Assembly (NCBI GenBank): GCA_964021645.1
Contig: CAXIAD010000003.1
Span: 1 to 64,000, forward strand
Direction of reading: 5' to 3'
Origin: CANLDA01 sp964021645
GTDB taxonomy: Bacteria; Pseudomonadota; Alphaproteobacteria; Rhodobacterales; Rhodobacteraceae
DNA: 64,000 nucleotides
In this document: positions 50,751-60,241 of the stretch, in pieces
How the letters are laid out: each line of letters opens with the position of its first letter
Position numbering within the stretch: position 1 is the first letter of the stretch
Translations under genes and position numbers: made by a program
The notes under the pieces: model-generated
Seen by the model: only the letters and a program-made list of their open reading frames with translations
Databases searched by the model: none
Told to the model about the DNA's origin: nothing

Positions 50751-52178
50751 TCAAGCCCAGCGATCAAAACCAAACATCAAATAGTCGCGCTGATAAATGT
50801 CGCTACCTAAAGCTTCGATATCATCGTTATATATCTCTGCCAAAGTGAATGGGGTGTTCTCTGAGATCACGGTTTCTGGCTCGGGCGCGTCGAAACGTCC
50901 GATCTGCACGGCTAGGGCAGGAAGATAGCTCGTCATTTCGTTTTCTCTGATAATGATATCAGGGGGGGAAAAATCTGCGAAACCTTTGACGATACTTGAT
51001 TGAGATACCCAATGCGCGTCTTGGCGGATACTGGTTTGCCCTAGCAGATTGGCTTTTACGAACTCTAAAAATGAGATGAATGCCGCACGGTGCGCATCAA
51101 CACCATAATCTGCGGTAACCTGTTGTCCGGGAATCGGCAATTTGTAAACTCTGCGCAATGTTTTCCGAATCTGGCTGTATGCCGTATCAGGGTTCAGAAT
51201 TTTCTCGCAAAACACCTCATGTGCTCGTGTTAGGGGGTGCCGTAGAACGCTAAAGCTTCGATGTCCTTTTCGATCGCGTTTCCAATTTCTAAGGCGATTT
51301 TGATTAAAATTACGTACCAACCCATCGACGTTACGACCATCCAAATCAGCCAACCACTCCTGAACAACCTGATCCGGGCCGCCTGGAATGGGCATAAACA
51401 GTAGCGCAGATTCGGGCGCAGCTATGTATTTCGGTACCTGAGCACCACGGCGGGGCTCAAAATTGGGTGTTCGCGCCAGATTAAACTGGTCCAGATCTGT
51501 AAGAGCAATTTGTACTTCAGAATAGTTTGAAACTTTCTGACTTGTACTACCGGGGTTTTGCGGTTTCAAACTTTGGTCGAGGCTCTCCACTTCCTCGTCG
51601 ACACCTAAATATCGCGATATCCCGTTGATGACCTCAAGGTTTTGCAAGTCTTCGTAACCGACGTAAAAGGCGGATTGCCCAGTGATCTGCAACCGGTTCA
51701 TGACCAGAACTTGAAAATCCTGCAATGCTGACATGTGGTTCTTCAGTTCATCAGGGTCAATTCGAACCTTTGTGTCTTTGCGCCTTCGTACATCGGTAAG
51801 TTTCCATTGGCCTGTAGTTTGGGCAATCTTCCATGAAACGAAGCTATCAACAGGGTTACGCGTTAGGATAATCTTTGCGCATCGCGGATCATCAATGCAG
51901 GCATTAAGCACTCGCGCGTCATGATCATGAAAAAACCGAAATCCGCCAATTTTGCCATTCTGTGTTTTAATGCGCTCGAGAAGAAGTGAGGGGTCGGAAC
52001 TTCGTTGTGCGAGAGTCACTCCCAAAATGTCGGTTTCGTTTGGGTAGCCAATAAAATGTGGATTAAAGGCCTCGCCGAAACATCTGATTCGTCCAAAGGA
52101 GTTCAAGTTGGTTTCTAGAAAATTGGAGCCTGTGCGCATTTCTGCCAGAACGATGAAATAGTCATAGGGTTTTGTCAT
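50751..52178 (-). CDS. Two-domain sulfotransferase
   Basis: 475 residues. The N-terminal half has the PAPS 5'-phosphosulfate loop MRTGSNFLETNL (about 14-25) and the 3'-phosphate site LTRNPVDSFVSW (about 105), of the Stf0/sulfotransferase type. The C-terminal half looks like a second, altered sulfotransferase: FMPIPGGPDQVV stands where a 5'-loop would be, and FSVLRHPLTRAHEVF matches a 3' site. The second active site may therefore be inactive. It is the last of a run of minus-strand glycan genes. PAP would be removed by CysQ at 59363. Confidence 0.78.
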   Translation of the reverse strand: MTKPYDYFIVLAEMRTGSNFLETNLNSFGRIRCFGEAFNPHFIGYPNETDILGVTLAQRSSDPSLLLERIKTQNGKIGGFRFFHDHDARVLNACIDDPRCAKIILTRNPVDSFVSWKIAQTTGQWKLTDVRRRKDTKVRIDPDELKNHMSALQDFQVLVMNRLQITGQSAFYVGYEDLQNLEVINGISRYLGVDEEVESLDQSLKPQNPGSTSQKVSNYSEVQIALTDLDQFNLARTPNFEPRRGAQVPKYIAAPESALLFMPIPGGPDQVVQEWLADLDGRNVDGLVRNFNQNRLRNWKRDRKGHRSFSVLRHPLTRAHEVFCEKILNPDTAYSQIRKTLRRVYKLPIPGQQVTADYGVDAHRAAFISFLEFVKANLLGQTSIRQDAHWVSQSSIVKGFADFSPPDIIIRENEMTSYLPALAVQIGRFDAPEPETVISENTPFTLAEIYNDDIEALGSDIYQRDYLMFGFDRWA

Positions 52179-52184
52179 CGGGAT

Positions 52185-53885
52185 TTACTGTACCAAATAG
52201 GGTTTTCTAGGGGGTGCACTGGTCTCTATGCCATGATCGTCGCTGACGGGAAAATCGCCCATCAAATAGGGATGCATTCCCTGATTTTTCAGATTCTGCA
52301 AGAATTGACCAAAGCCTGACAGATCAACCATCTTTGGTACCTCGGACAGGCGCCGTAATGAGGTATGCCCAATTTCATCAATGATCGTTTGTAGTGGCTC
52401 CATCGGAGCTTCGATGAATTCGGCCATGCTCCAGATCCTGATGCGGGCCTTCGCGTGTGGCGATCGTAGAATGTCCAAATGTTTGCTTTCAATGCGCTGC
52501 AATGCGGCTGCCTGCTTGCGAATCTCTGCAAAATTCTTGTTTGAGCTAAACAAAGGCACGGCCCACGCGCCACTAATGACCGAAATTTGAGCATTGGGGT
52601 CGCGCGCAAGAGTCCAACTGATATCCTGCACGTCTTCGGGGCCGAATTGAAAACACTGGCGTTCTCCACGAGTATTCCAAATCAAATTAGTTAAGAATGC
52701 CAATGGATTGTAATCACGCTGTGCTGCACTGTCAGATAGGGCACCGTTAATGACTGATTGTCCGTTAGAAAACTCAATGCGATCTGGAGCAAACAGGTGC
52801 CCATGGGTTTTGCTTCCTGTCGCCTTAGGCAGCCAAGTTTCAAAATCCTCAAACAGGTCTGAAAACCCTTCAAACACTGAATATCGCCCTGACGTTACGC
52901 CATTTTCCCAATCTTTGTTTGGAAATCGGCTTTGCATATACAGACCGGGTCTACCTCGTGTCCGTCGTTCAACCGCTTTGGCAAAAATGCGATCAATTTT
53001 GGCAGGGTTGGGCTCGGTTTTCTTCATTGCCCCAGCTGGATCTGTGAGAAACGCGCCATATAGCCGTTCTGCATGCGGCCAAATTTTGCGCGCCACAAAG
53101 CAATCTGACCTGCGCAATAGTTGTAAATGATCATCATAGAATATGTGCGGCTTACCTTGAAAGTCGAACTTTGAAAGCGTTAACGATCTACTTTCAATGC
53201 TAACAGAGTATTGCCGTGCCAAAGTTTGAAAATAGCTTTCATCAGGTATCCATACTTTGCGAAAATAGGCGTCGTTGGCCTCACGCTCAGGGTCTTCGAG
53301 AATGGCAGATAATGTTTGTCGTGTCAGGCACCACCATTGGGAGCCCATATGTGGGACTATTCCGTTGGGAATCTTTCTCTTAAACCCAAATATTCTTTGA
53401 AACTCTACGTATTTATCAAACAGGAACCGATGCCGTTTCCACGAAAACGGAAAGCGCATTGTGAAGCGCTCCTGATCCAACCCGCCAACCGTCCAAGGCA
53501 CATCAGCGGTTGTCGCGGATTCGATGAAATCTGTACGAGGGCGAGCAGCAAGATAGTCAATTAGTTCCTCTACGGGGCGTAGGGGCAAACATGATCCAGA
53601 TGATAGATAAACATGGCGTACATCGGTGAAGGTTTTGAGCATCATCTCAGATGCAGATTGTGATGCAGCGACCAATCCCCAGGTCCCCCATTCGCATTTG
53701 TGGCGCTCACAAAATACCACATGGGGCAGATCACCAAGGGACTTTTGGAAGGCATTGATTTGTCGGCGTTCCACTGTGGCATCAACGTGAATGACCACCG
53801 GACATCCTGCGGAAGCCCAGTGACGTGCCACTTGTTCAGCTCTTTCCAGAGCTGTGTGTACGAGCATGATGATGCCTACACTCAC
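52185..53885 (-). CDS. GT14 (core-2/I-branching-type) glycosyltransferase with long C-terminal region
   Basis: 566 residues. About 1-280 is a GT14 Branch domain (IIMLVHTALERAEQVARHW, VIHVDATV, WGTWGLVAASQ, LSSGSCLPLRPVEEL, MGSQWWCLTRQTL, WIPDESYFQTL). The C-terminal half resembles DUF5927/DUF5928-type regions that accompany this domain in Rhodobacterales. The family adds beta-1,6-linked N-acetylglucosamine or xylose; the donor here is not known. It is next to the sulfotransferase with a six-base gap. Confidence 0.83.
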   Translation of the reverse strand: MSVGIIMLVHTALERAEQVARHWASAGCPVVIHVDATVERRQINAFQKSLGDLPHVVFCERHKCEWGTWGLVAASQSASEMMLKTFTDVRHVYLSSGSCLPLRPVEELIDYLAARPRTDFIESATTADVPWTVGGLDQERFTMRFPFSWKRHRFLFDKYVEFQRIFGFKRKIPNGIVPHMGSQWWCLTRQTLSAILEDPEREANDAYFRKVWIPDESYFQTLARQYSVSIESRSLTLSKFDFQGKPHIFYDDHLQLLRRSDCFVARKIWPHAERLYGAFLTDPAGAMKKTEPNPAKIDRIFAKAVERRTRGRPGLYMQSRFPNKDWENGVTSGRYSVFEGFSDLFEDFETWLPKATGSKTHGHLFAPDRIEFSNGQSVINGALSDSAAQRDYNPLAFLTNLIWNTRGERQCFQFGPEDVQDISWTLARDPNAQISVISGAWAVPLFSSNKNFAEIRKQAAALQRIESKHLDILRSPHAKARIRIWSMAEFIEAPMEPLQTIIDEIGHTSLRRLSEVPKMVDLSGFGQFLQNLKNQGMHPYLMGDFPVSDDHGIETSAPPRKPYLVQ

Positions 53886-53901
53886 GAATGCCCCTTCACT
53901 C

Positions 53902-54912
53902 TCATGCCCAGTTGCCTTTGGACATAAGGCCCAAAATTTCCAATTGCCGCCAGTTTATATACTTTTCCGACCATTTGCACCAAAGCTCTGGATCGTCTCT
54001 TAGTGTCTCGGCATAGGCTAGGTACTCTACGCTTGCAGAATAGTGTTGCTTGCGCTCCAATTCCTCGGCGGCTTTTACAGAAAAGGTATCGAGGAATTTT
54101 GCATGCAGCAGGATGCCACTCGCCTTTTCGCCCCCCCATTCATCATACACCTGATTTAACCCGCGCGGCAGCAGCATGTGTGTAGAACTGACATAGGTGT
54201 ACCGCCGATCCCACTTCACTAATGGTATCTTGTTTAGTGCGGGGGCCTTTTCAGGTGCATCATAGAAAAAAGCCCGCGATCTAGGCCCGCCTTGGATCCA
54301 GACGTTGCCGAACTTTTTGTTCTTTTCCATGGAATAATTACCAGCATCAAACCACGATGCAATTTCCAGAGGATTTTGGCCCTGACGATAGGGTTGGGCG
54401 TCCAGGCGTCCTTTCGGATACATATCTAGCAGCATTGAACTGAATGACTTAATCGAAGACGCATCCAGCCAGTCGGTCAGCGCACGTAGGGGACGCGTAT
54501 CGCAGAATGGGTAAATCAAGAATTCATCCGGGTCGACAGTAAGACACCAATGAGCGTGGCCATAGCGGAGCTGCAACCAATTTAGCCAATCCACCCCATA
54601 TCGCGACTTTTTATAACTGTTGTCAGAACCCCAAAGCGAGACATCGGGTTGATTTGCCAAATACTCCCGCGTGCCGTCAGTGCTGCCATTGTCCACGATT
54701 AGGAAATGATCGATCCCCATCTCACGATAGTATTGCAGGAAATAGGGTAGGCGAATTAGCTCATTTCGAAGAGTGGAAAAAACCAACAGATCATTGGGTT
54801 TGATCCGGTTTATTCGACTCGCGATAGGTTTCAATTCGCGTCGTTTACGAATGGCGCGAATCAGCCATCTGCGCCGTTGAACTCTTAGTCGATATGACTG
54901 CCAAACACCCAA
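53902..54912 (-). CDS. Glycosyltransferase family 2 protein
   Basis: 336 residues from a TTG start. The N-terminus is very basic; then LVFSTLRNELIRLPYFLQYY and DHFLIVDNGSTDGTREYL (GT2/92 type) and the acidic VDPDEFL. It lies 16 bases before the GT14 gene. An ATG nearby in frame is missing, so TTG or a later start must be used. Confidence 0.8.
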   Translation of the reverse strand: MGVWQSYRLRVQRRRWLIRAIRKRRELKPIASRINRIKPNDLLVFSTLRNELIRLPYFLQYYREMGIDHFLIVDNGSTDGTREYLANQPDVSLWGSDNSYKKSRYGVDWLNWLQLRYGHAHWCLTVDPDEFLIYPFCDTRPLRALTDWLDASSIKSFSSMLLDMYPKGRLDAQPYRQGQNPLEIASWFDAGNYSMEKNKKFGNVWIQGGPRSRAFFYDAPEKAPALNKIPLVKWDRRYTYVSSTHMLLPRGLNQVYDEWGGEKASGILLHAKFLDTFSVKAAEELERKQHYSASVEYLAYAETLRDDPELWCKWSEKYINWRQLEILGLMSKGNWA

Positions 54913-54963
54913 GAAATTTCTTTCGTAACGTTACAAATATACTTACAGATTAGATGACAGGTA

Positions 54964-56211
54964 TCAGGCGATATTTAAGACGACGTTGAAATGCTGATCC
55001 CATGTCGGTGGGGAGTGCGTAATTTTCCGATATTTATCCCTATTTCCGTCCTGTCTTGCCAAATTCGCGATCTTACTTGCCCATGAATAACTGTCTGATA
55101 CCTCTGCGTAAATGGGTATATCAGCAAGAACTTCATGGATGACTGGTAACGTGTTGCAAAGAATGGGGGTTCCTAGTGCCGCCGCCTCGATTAGTGGGAG
55201 CCCAAACCCTTCGGCGAAACTGGGAAATAGCAAACCCGCGGAACGCTTCATCAGGACATTGATCACCGCGTCATCTAGACCCGCATACTCGTGAATATGG
55301 TCAGATTTTTCAGCTAAGGAGTCGAGTTGTTCAAACACATCTTCGTTGCGCCAACCACGGCTCCCACAAATGACCAAGTGGGGGAGGTCATGGCCCATGA
55401 TCTCACGTAATGGCCCTGTCCAAATATCCAAAAGAAGCTTGTGATTCTTGCGCGGTTCTATGGTGCCGAGACACAAAAAGAATGGGCTCAAAATATCTGG
55501 GGCCGCCATACTGTCGCCAATCGGTAAACAATTAGGGGTGTGACCTAAGTGTGCGACGCAAAGAGCGGGGACGCTTCCGCAGGCGGACATATGGCGAACA
55601 GTATCTGCTCGAGTTGCCTCGGAATTACATATAATGACATCGGCGTTCGCTTGTACCAATCGTAGTTTTTCGCGAAACTGTTCCACAGTTCCCGTGCGTT
55701 GAAATTGAGGAAAATCCAGTGGGATGGTGTCATGCAGCAGTACAAATATCCGAGCACTAGGAACATCTCGAATGCCGCGAAACAGGCTGGAAGTTATATT
55801 ACTGTGACCGGTGTTGTAATACGCGATCCTATTTGGCAAATGGCGCTTTAACATCGGGCCAAGGTTGCGTTTGCGCGCACGCGCCAAGCTAAAACGTCTT
55901 AAATCGCTTTCTGCGCGCGCCAATGCGTGATTGGTTCGGTGTAGGATGCGTGCAATTGGTGTCGCTGTGCCAAAGGGCTGTTCTTGGGTGATACGCATCA
56001 GTAGTTGCTGCATCCCAGACCGGTCCAGCAAGATATACCCGAGAGAGGTGCGCGCCAGCCCGAACAGCGGCCCTTCGTCGCCAACAAATCTTTGGAAATA
56101 GGCGAGCTCAACCCGGTCCACGCCGGTGAACATCTTACCTGTCCGGCTAATTAGCCGGGTGATGTCCAACAGGCGCGCTGGTGCGCTGGGAGAAGCATTT
56201 TCTACGTCCAA
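54964..56211 (-). CDS. Glycosyltransferase family 4-type protein
   Basis: 415 residues. The C-terminal GT-B half has LGTIEPRKNHKLLLDIW, LVICGSRGW and the nucleotide-sugar motif FPSFAEGFGLPLIEAAALGTP with the E-x7-E spacing of GT4. The N-terminal half has LLDITRLISRTG and HDTIPLDFP. Fits mannosyl- or related transferases of capsule and LPS synthesis. Confidence 0.87.
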   Translation of the reverse strand: MDVENASPSAPARLLDITRLISRTGKMFTGVDRVELAYFQRFVGDEGPLFGLARTSLGYILLDRSGMQQLLMRITQEQPFGTATPIARILHRTNHALARAESDLRRFSLARARKRNLGPMLKRHLPNRIAYYNTGHSNITSSLFRGIRDVPSARIFVLLHDTIPLDFPQFQRTGTVEQFREKLRLVQANADVIICNSEATRADTVRHMSACGSVPALCVAHLGHTPNCLPIGDSMAAPDILSPFFLCLGTIEPRKNHKLLLDIWTGPLREIMGHDLPHLVICGSRGWRNEDVFEQLDSLAEKSDHIHEYAGLDDAVINVLMKRSAGLLFPSFAEGFGLPLIEAAALGTPILCNTLPVIHEVLADIPIYAEVSDSYSWASKIANLARQDGNRDKYRKITHSPPTWDQHFNVVLNIA

Positions 56212-56264
56212 TTGACACCAGCTCCATTTGTTGTGGAAGGCATTGGACAGAACCGATGTTCAGT

Positions 56265-57158
56265 CTATTGAGCGGCCTTCTCTGCAGCCATCATTTCGTG
56301 CAGATAGCGGCTAAGGTCATCTTTCAGATCATCACGAGCTAGGGCAAATGCCACCGTGGCCTGTAGGAAGCCAGCTTTTGATCCGCAATCAAAGCGTTGC
56401 CCACGGAACCGGTATCCAAACACATCGCGACCCTGCACAATCTCTTGGGCGATCGCATCGGTTAGTTGAATTTCACCACCGGATCCGGCCTTTAGTTTAC
56501 TAATATTCTGTAAAACATCAGGTGTTAGAATATAGCGACCAATCACAGCAAGATTTGACGGAGCCTTATCCATCTCGGGCTTTTCGACCATTCCCTTGAC
56601 CGAAACCATTGATCCCATGTCTTCTTTGACATCAAGAACACCATAAGAGGGCGCTTTTTCCGGCGGCACTTCCATGGCGGCGACCATGCTGCCGCCTGTT
56701 TCGTTATAGGCTTCGACCATCTGTTTCAGGCAGGGCTCTTCACCAGCAATAACATCATCGGGCAAAATCACGGCAAAGGGCTCGTTGGCGATCAAGCGCC
56801 GCGCACACCAAACAGCATGCCCAAGGCCAAGTGCCTTGTGTTGGCGAATATAGGCGATAGCACCGCTTTCCATATTGGTGCCGCGCATCATTTCCAAGAC
56901 GTCAGTCTTGCCCTTTTTGCGTAATTCTTGCTCAAGCACAGGGGCGTGATCAAAGTAATCTTCAAGTGCGCCCTTGCCGCGGGATGTGACAAAGATGAAT
57001 TCCTTGATTCCGGCAGCGCGTGCTTCATCAATTGCATATTGAATTAGAGGACGATCAACGAGCGTCAGGATTTCTTTGGGAACAGATTTGGTGGCGGGCA
57101 AAAAACGCGTCCCCAAACCAGCTACTGGAAAGATCGCTTTAGTTACTTTTTTCCGCAT
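56265..57158 (-). CDS. galU: UTP-glucose-1-phosphate uridylyltransferase
   Basis: 297 residues from the ATG at 57158, with the usual start KAIFPVAGLGTRFLPATKSVPKE, LVDRPLIQYAIDEA and FGYRFRGQRFDCGSKAGFLQA. It makes UDP-glucose for surface polysaccharides. A longer frame (57221) adds residues not in the family. Confidence 0.94.
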   Translation of the reverse strand: MRKKVTKAIFPVAGLGTRFLPATKSVPKEILTLVDRPLIQYAIDEARAAGIKEFIFVTSRGKGALEDYFDHAPVLEQELRKKGKTDVLEMMRGTNMESGAIAYIRQHKALGLGHAVWCARRLIANEPFAVILPDDVIAGEEPCLKQMVEAYNETGGSMVAAMEVPPEKAPSYGVLDVKEDMGSMVSVKGMVEKPEMDKAPSNLAVIGRYILTPDVLQNISKLKAGSGGEIQLTDAIAQEIVQGRDVFGYRFRGQRFDCGSKAGFLQATVAFALARDDLKDDLSRYLHEMMAAEKAAQ

Positions 57159-57336
57159 GTTCTTGCCTACTGCTGCTGTGTCTGGTGCACATTGTGTGTC
57201 TTGTTTCGCCATAACATACACGGGTTACGGATAGATTACAACGGAGCCGCAGAGTTGAATTAGGGGGAATATATCAAACATTTCCGCACAAAATATGGTC
57301 TCAAAACACGTTGAAAGCCAAAATTCGAAGATGGTT

Positions 57337-58566
57337 CTATAAACCGCGTTGGGCAGAAATTCGTGATGTTTCGGAAATGACGCGTCGCTTGAATGTGGCC
57401 AACGTGAATAGTTTTTGCACTCGATCTGAGCGCCCGAAAACCCCTCCGGTGTGCTCCCAATATCCTCCGGGATGAAATCGAACTTTGTGAAATAGTGCTG
57501 TATAAGAATAGATGAAAATTGTAACTCGCGTTCCCCCCTTCACATGCAGGGCTGCTTTGCGTCGCAATGTGTTTCGTTTCGCGTAGCGCCCGCTTAAAAG
57601 CAAAGCGCCACCTTCAAAACATTTGGGGAAGCTGTGAAAACCCTGCGCGGCACGTGGTAAAGAAGTCATGCGGGTGTTTGAGCGCGCGCCACCTTCTTTG
57701 TACCCCTTGCTCAGCCCCTGCATGAGTTTTCGGACGTCACGTGGCTCCAACCGCCCGTGCATCATATGCCGCAATGCGCGATTACGTTGCTCACGTACTA
57801 CACGCCGCCAAACATGTGGGTGTTGTTCTGATGGGCAGTATTTTTTTAGAAAAACAGCGACACTAGCTCCGAGTTGCACCAAATCTTTTGGCGCGCGCTC
57901 TGCACTGCGTTGGTCACTGCCAAGGTACCCATGATGTACTTCTGCCAAAGGAACCAGTGCCGTGGCCCAACCCGCTTGGGCAAGACGCATGTTCAGGTCA
58001 GTTTCATCAAGGTAAAAGCGAAACGCCGGATCAAAACCCCCTAATTCTGCAAGGATGTCTCGGCGCACCGCCATATTCGTGCCTTCGGTCTTGATCGCAC
58101 GTTCAGGCGTGGGATGCAGGATCGTGGCGCGTGTCTCGTCAATCTGTAATGAGATTGTCTGTCCCGTATGATCGACAGCCTGCGCTTTCCACTGAAACGA
58201 AATACCATTGCGGCCCCTGACAAACCCGCCAGTAGCTCCAACTTCAGGCTGCCCAAACGGTGCACATAGGTAGGATAGCCATGTCGGTTCAGGCACTGCG
58301 TCGTCATCAATAAACGCGACGATGTCGCCGGCGGATGCCGCGATGCCCAAATTTCGCGCAGCCGAGATATTGGCTTGGTCAAAACGGATCAATTTCAGAT
58401 GATCTGCGTGTTCACGCGCTTGGGCTGCAATGATCCCCGCCGCATCGGCAACGACAACGACCTCAAAATTCGGGTAATCCAGTTGTGCAATTCCAGATAG
58501 ACAATGCGCGAGCGCGTCGGGGCGTCCCCGGCTGACCACTACCACACTGACGGATGCTGGAGTCAT
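57337..58566 (-). CDS. Glycosyltransferase family 2 protein
   Basis: 409 residues. GT-A start VSVVVVSRGRPDALAHCLSGI, donor motif FIDDDAVPEP, then TEGTNMAVRRDILAELGGFDPAFRFYLDETDLNMRL. The C-terminal 150 residues are basic and without a clear match. It overlaps kdsB by four bases. Confidence 0.87.
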   Translation of the reverse strand: MTPASVSVVVVSRGRPDALAHCLSGIAQLDYPNFEVVVVADAAGIIAAQAREHADHLKLIRFDQANISAARNLGIAASAGDIVAFIDDDAVPEPTWLSYLCAPFGQPEVGATGGFVRGRNGISFQWKAQAVDHTGQTISLQIDETRATILHPTPERAIKTEGTNMAVRRDILAELGGFDPAFRFYLDETDLNMRLAQAGWATALVPLAEVHHGYLGSDQRSAERAPKDLVQLGASVAVFLKKYCPSEQHPHVWRRVVREQRNRALRHMMHGRLEPRDVRKLMQGLSKGYKEGGARSNTRMTSLPRAAQGFHSFPKCFEGGALLLSGRYAKRNTLRRKAALHVKGGTRVTIFIYSYTALFHKVRFHPGGYWEHTGGVFGRSDRVQKLFTLATFKRRVISETSRISAQRGL

Positions 58567-59363
58567 GGTTCTCCCATATCTGCCATCATCGCCTCAATAC
58601 GCGGTACATCTTCGGGGTTATTTAGCTCCCAGAACTGACGACCTCGTGCCACAACTTCTACACACAATACCTGCCGTCCATGTTCCATAAACCGTAACTG
58701 CTCCAGCCCTTCTAGTTGTTCCAGCGAGGTTGTCGCCCACGTAGGATAGGCTGCTAAGGCAGCAGGACGATACGCGTAGACGCCGACGTGATGAAACACA
58801 GGCGTTTCTGCGTCATCTGCATAGGTTTCAGAGGTAAAGGGCACGACCTCCTTGGAGAAGTAAAGTGCGTGCCGATCTTTAGTAAATACGGCTGTCGTGC
58901 CGCCCACGCGCCCGGCCTTGCGATCCTGAAGAAAGCCGTTCAATGCGCGCCCATCACAGCGTAATACGGGTGTTGCAACCTCGGCAGCACCATCGTTTTG
59001 CAGGCCTTTGATCAAATCTTCAACAAACCATGCCGGGGTCAACGGCGCATCACCCTGTAGGTTCACCACGATGTCATACCCGCAGCCCAGATTGTCATGG
59101 GCTTCTGCGCAACGCTCTGTGCCATTTTCACAGGCTTCGGATGTCATAACCACCTCCGCACCAAAGGCTTCGGCGGCATCTTTGACACGTTGATCATCCG
59201 TTGCGACGACTACCCGATCAACACCGCGAACAGCGCAGGCAGCTTCCCATGAGCGCTGAATCAAGCTTTTGGAAACGCCCGTCGCTCCGGTCAAAAGCGC
59301 TAAGGGCTTGCCGGGATATCGGCTGGATGCAAACCGGGCTGGAATGGCGATCAATACAGACAT
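58563..59363 (-). CDS. kdsB: 3-deoxy-manno-octulosonate cytidylyltransferase
   Basis: 266 residues: IPARFASSRYPGKPLA at the N-terminus, then VVATDD, VMTSEACENGTERCAEA and VNLQGDAPL. It activates KDO as CMP-KDO. It shares a base with the stop of cysQ (TGATG). With kdsD at 46517 this gives two KDO steps in the window; kdsA and kdsC are not seen. Confidence 0.93.
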   Translation of the reverse strand: MSVLIAIPARFASSRYPGKPLALLTGATGVSKSLIQRSWEAACAVRGVDRVVVATDDQRVKDAAEAFGAEVVMTSEACENGTERCAEAHDNLGCGYDIVVNLQGDAPLTPAWFVEDLIKGLQNDGAAEVATPVLRCDGRALNGFLQDRKAGRVGGTTAVFTKDRHALYFSKEVVPFTSETYADDAETPVFHHVGVYAYRPAALAAYPTWATTSLEQLEGLEQLRFMEHGRQVLCVEVVARGRQFWELNNPEDVPRIEAMMADMGEP

Positions 59364-60160
59364 CAGGCCTCTTTCAGCTCAACTGTTGGCGCATAGGCGA
59401 TAAAGAATGGGTTAGCGAAATCTTCTTTGCCGTATCTTAGCGGAGTGTGATCATCAAAACGCACGACTTCGCCACCAGCTCCACTTAGGACAGCGTGACC
59501 CGCGGCCGTGTCCCATTCCATTGTACGCCCAACACGGGGGTAAATGTCGGCCTCGCCCGTGGCCACCAAGCAGAATTTCAGCGACGAGCCCGCGCTTTTG
59601 GAATCCTTGACCTGATATTTGTTGATGTAATCTTCTGTGGCTTGGTCGCGATGCGATTTGGATGCAACCAACATCAGCGCGCTGTTGTCGGCCTTGGCGA
59701 CATTCATCGGCGAGAGCGCCCCAACCGTGCCCTTTTCGAACGCACCAGTTTCCTCAACGGACTGGCCATCTGCCAGTGTAAAGAACATCCGGTTTTTTGC
59801 AGGCGCATAGACAACACCACGCGTTGGGATACCCTTTTCGACATAGGCGATATTAACCGTGAAATCGCCACGGCGATGAATGAACTCTTTGGTGCCATCC
59901 AGCGGGTCAACGATCAAAAACGTATCCCCCTTGGCCGCATGACTGTCTGACTGCTCTTCGGTCACCAGCATCACGTCGGGAAACAACTCTCGCAGGCCCG
60001 CAGAAATGATCGCATCTGCCGCTTCATCTGCCGCGGTCACGGGGCTATCGTCAGACTTTACCTTGATTTCGAAATCATCAGAGTTGTAAATCTCCATGAT
60101 CTTGTCACCGGCTTCCAGGGCCAAACGACGGATGGCCGGAATAAGATCTGTGTAATTCAA
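59363..60160 (-). CDS. cysQ: 3'(2'),5'-bisphosphate nucleotidase CysQ
   Basis: 265-residue Li-sensitive phosphatase family protein. Metal sites: TEEQSD, IVDPLDGTKEFIHR and the C-terminal EWDTAAGHAVLSGAGG. It turns PAP into AMP, removing the product that inhibits PAPS sulfotransferases. The place in the same glycan region as a sulfotransferase suggests a linked role. Confidence 0.93.
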   Translation of the reverse strand: MNYTDLIPAIRRLALEAGDKIMEIYNSDDFEIKVKSDDSPVTAADEAADAIISAGLRELFPDVMLVTEEQSDSHAAKGDTFLIVDPLDGTKEFIHRRGDFTVNIAYVEKGIPTRGVVYAPAKNRMFFTLADGQSVEETGAFEKGTVGALSPMNVAKADNSALMLVASKSHRDQATEDYINKYQVKDSKSAGSSLKFCLVATGEADIYPRVGRTMEWDTAAGHAVLSGAGGEVVRFDDHTPLRYGKEDFANPFFIAYAPTVELKEA

Positions 60161-60241
60161 TGGATTTCTCCTGGGTATGCTGAGTTGAATTCGATGATTT
60201 GCTTCCTTATGCTATGCGCATAACGGAACGGCAAGAATTCC

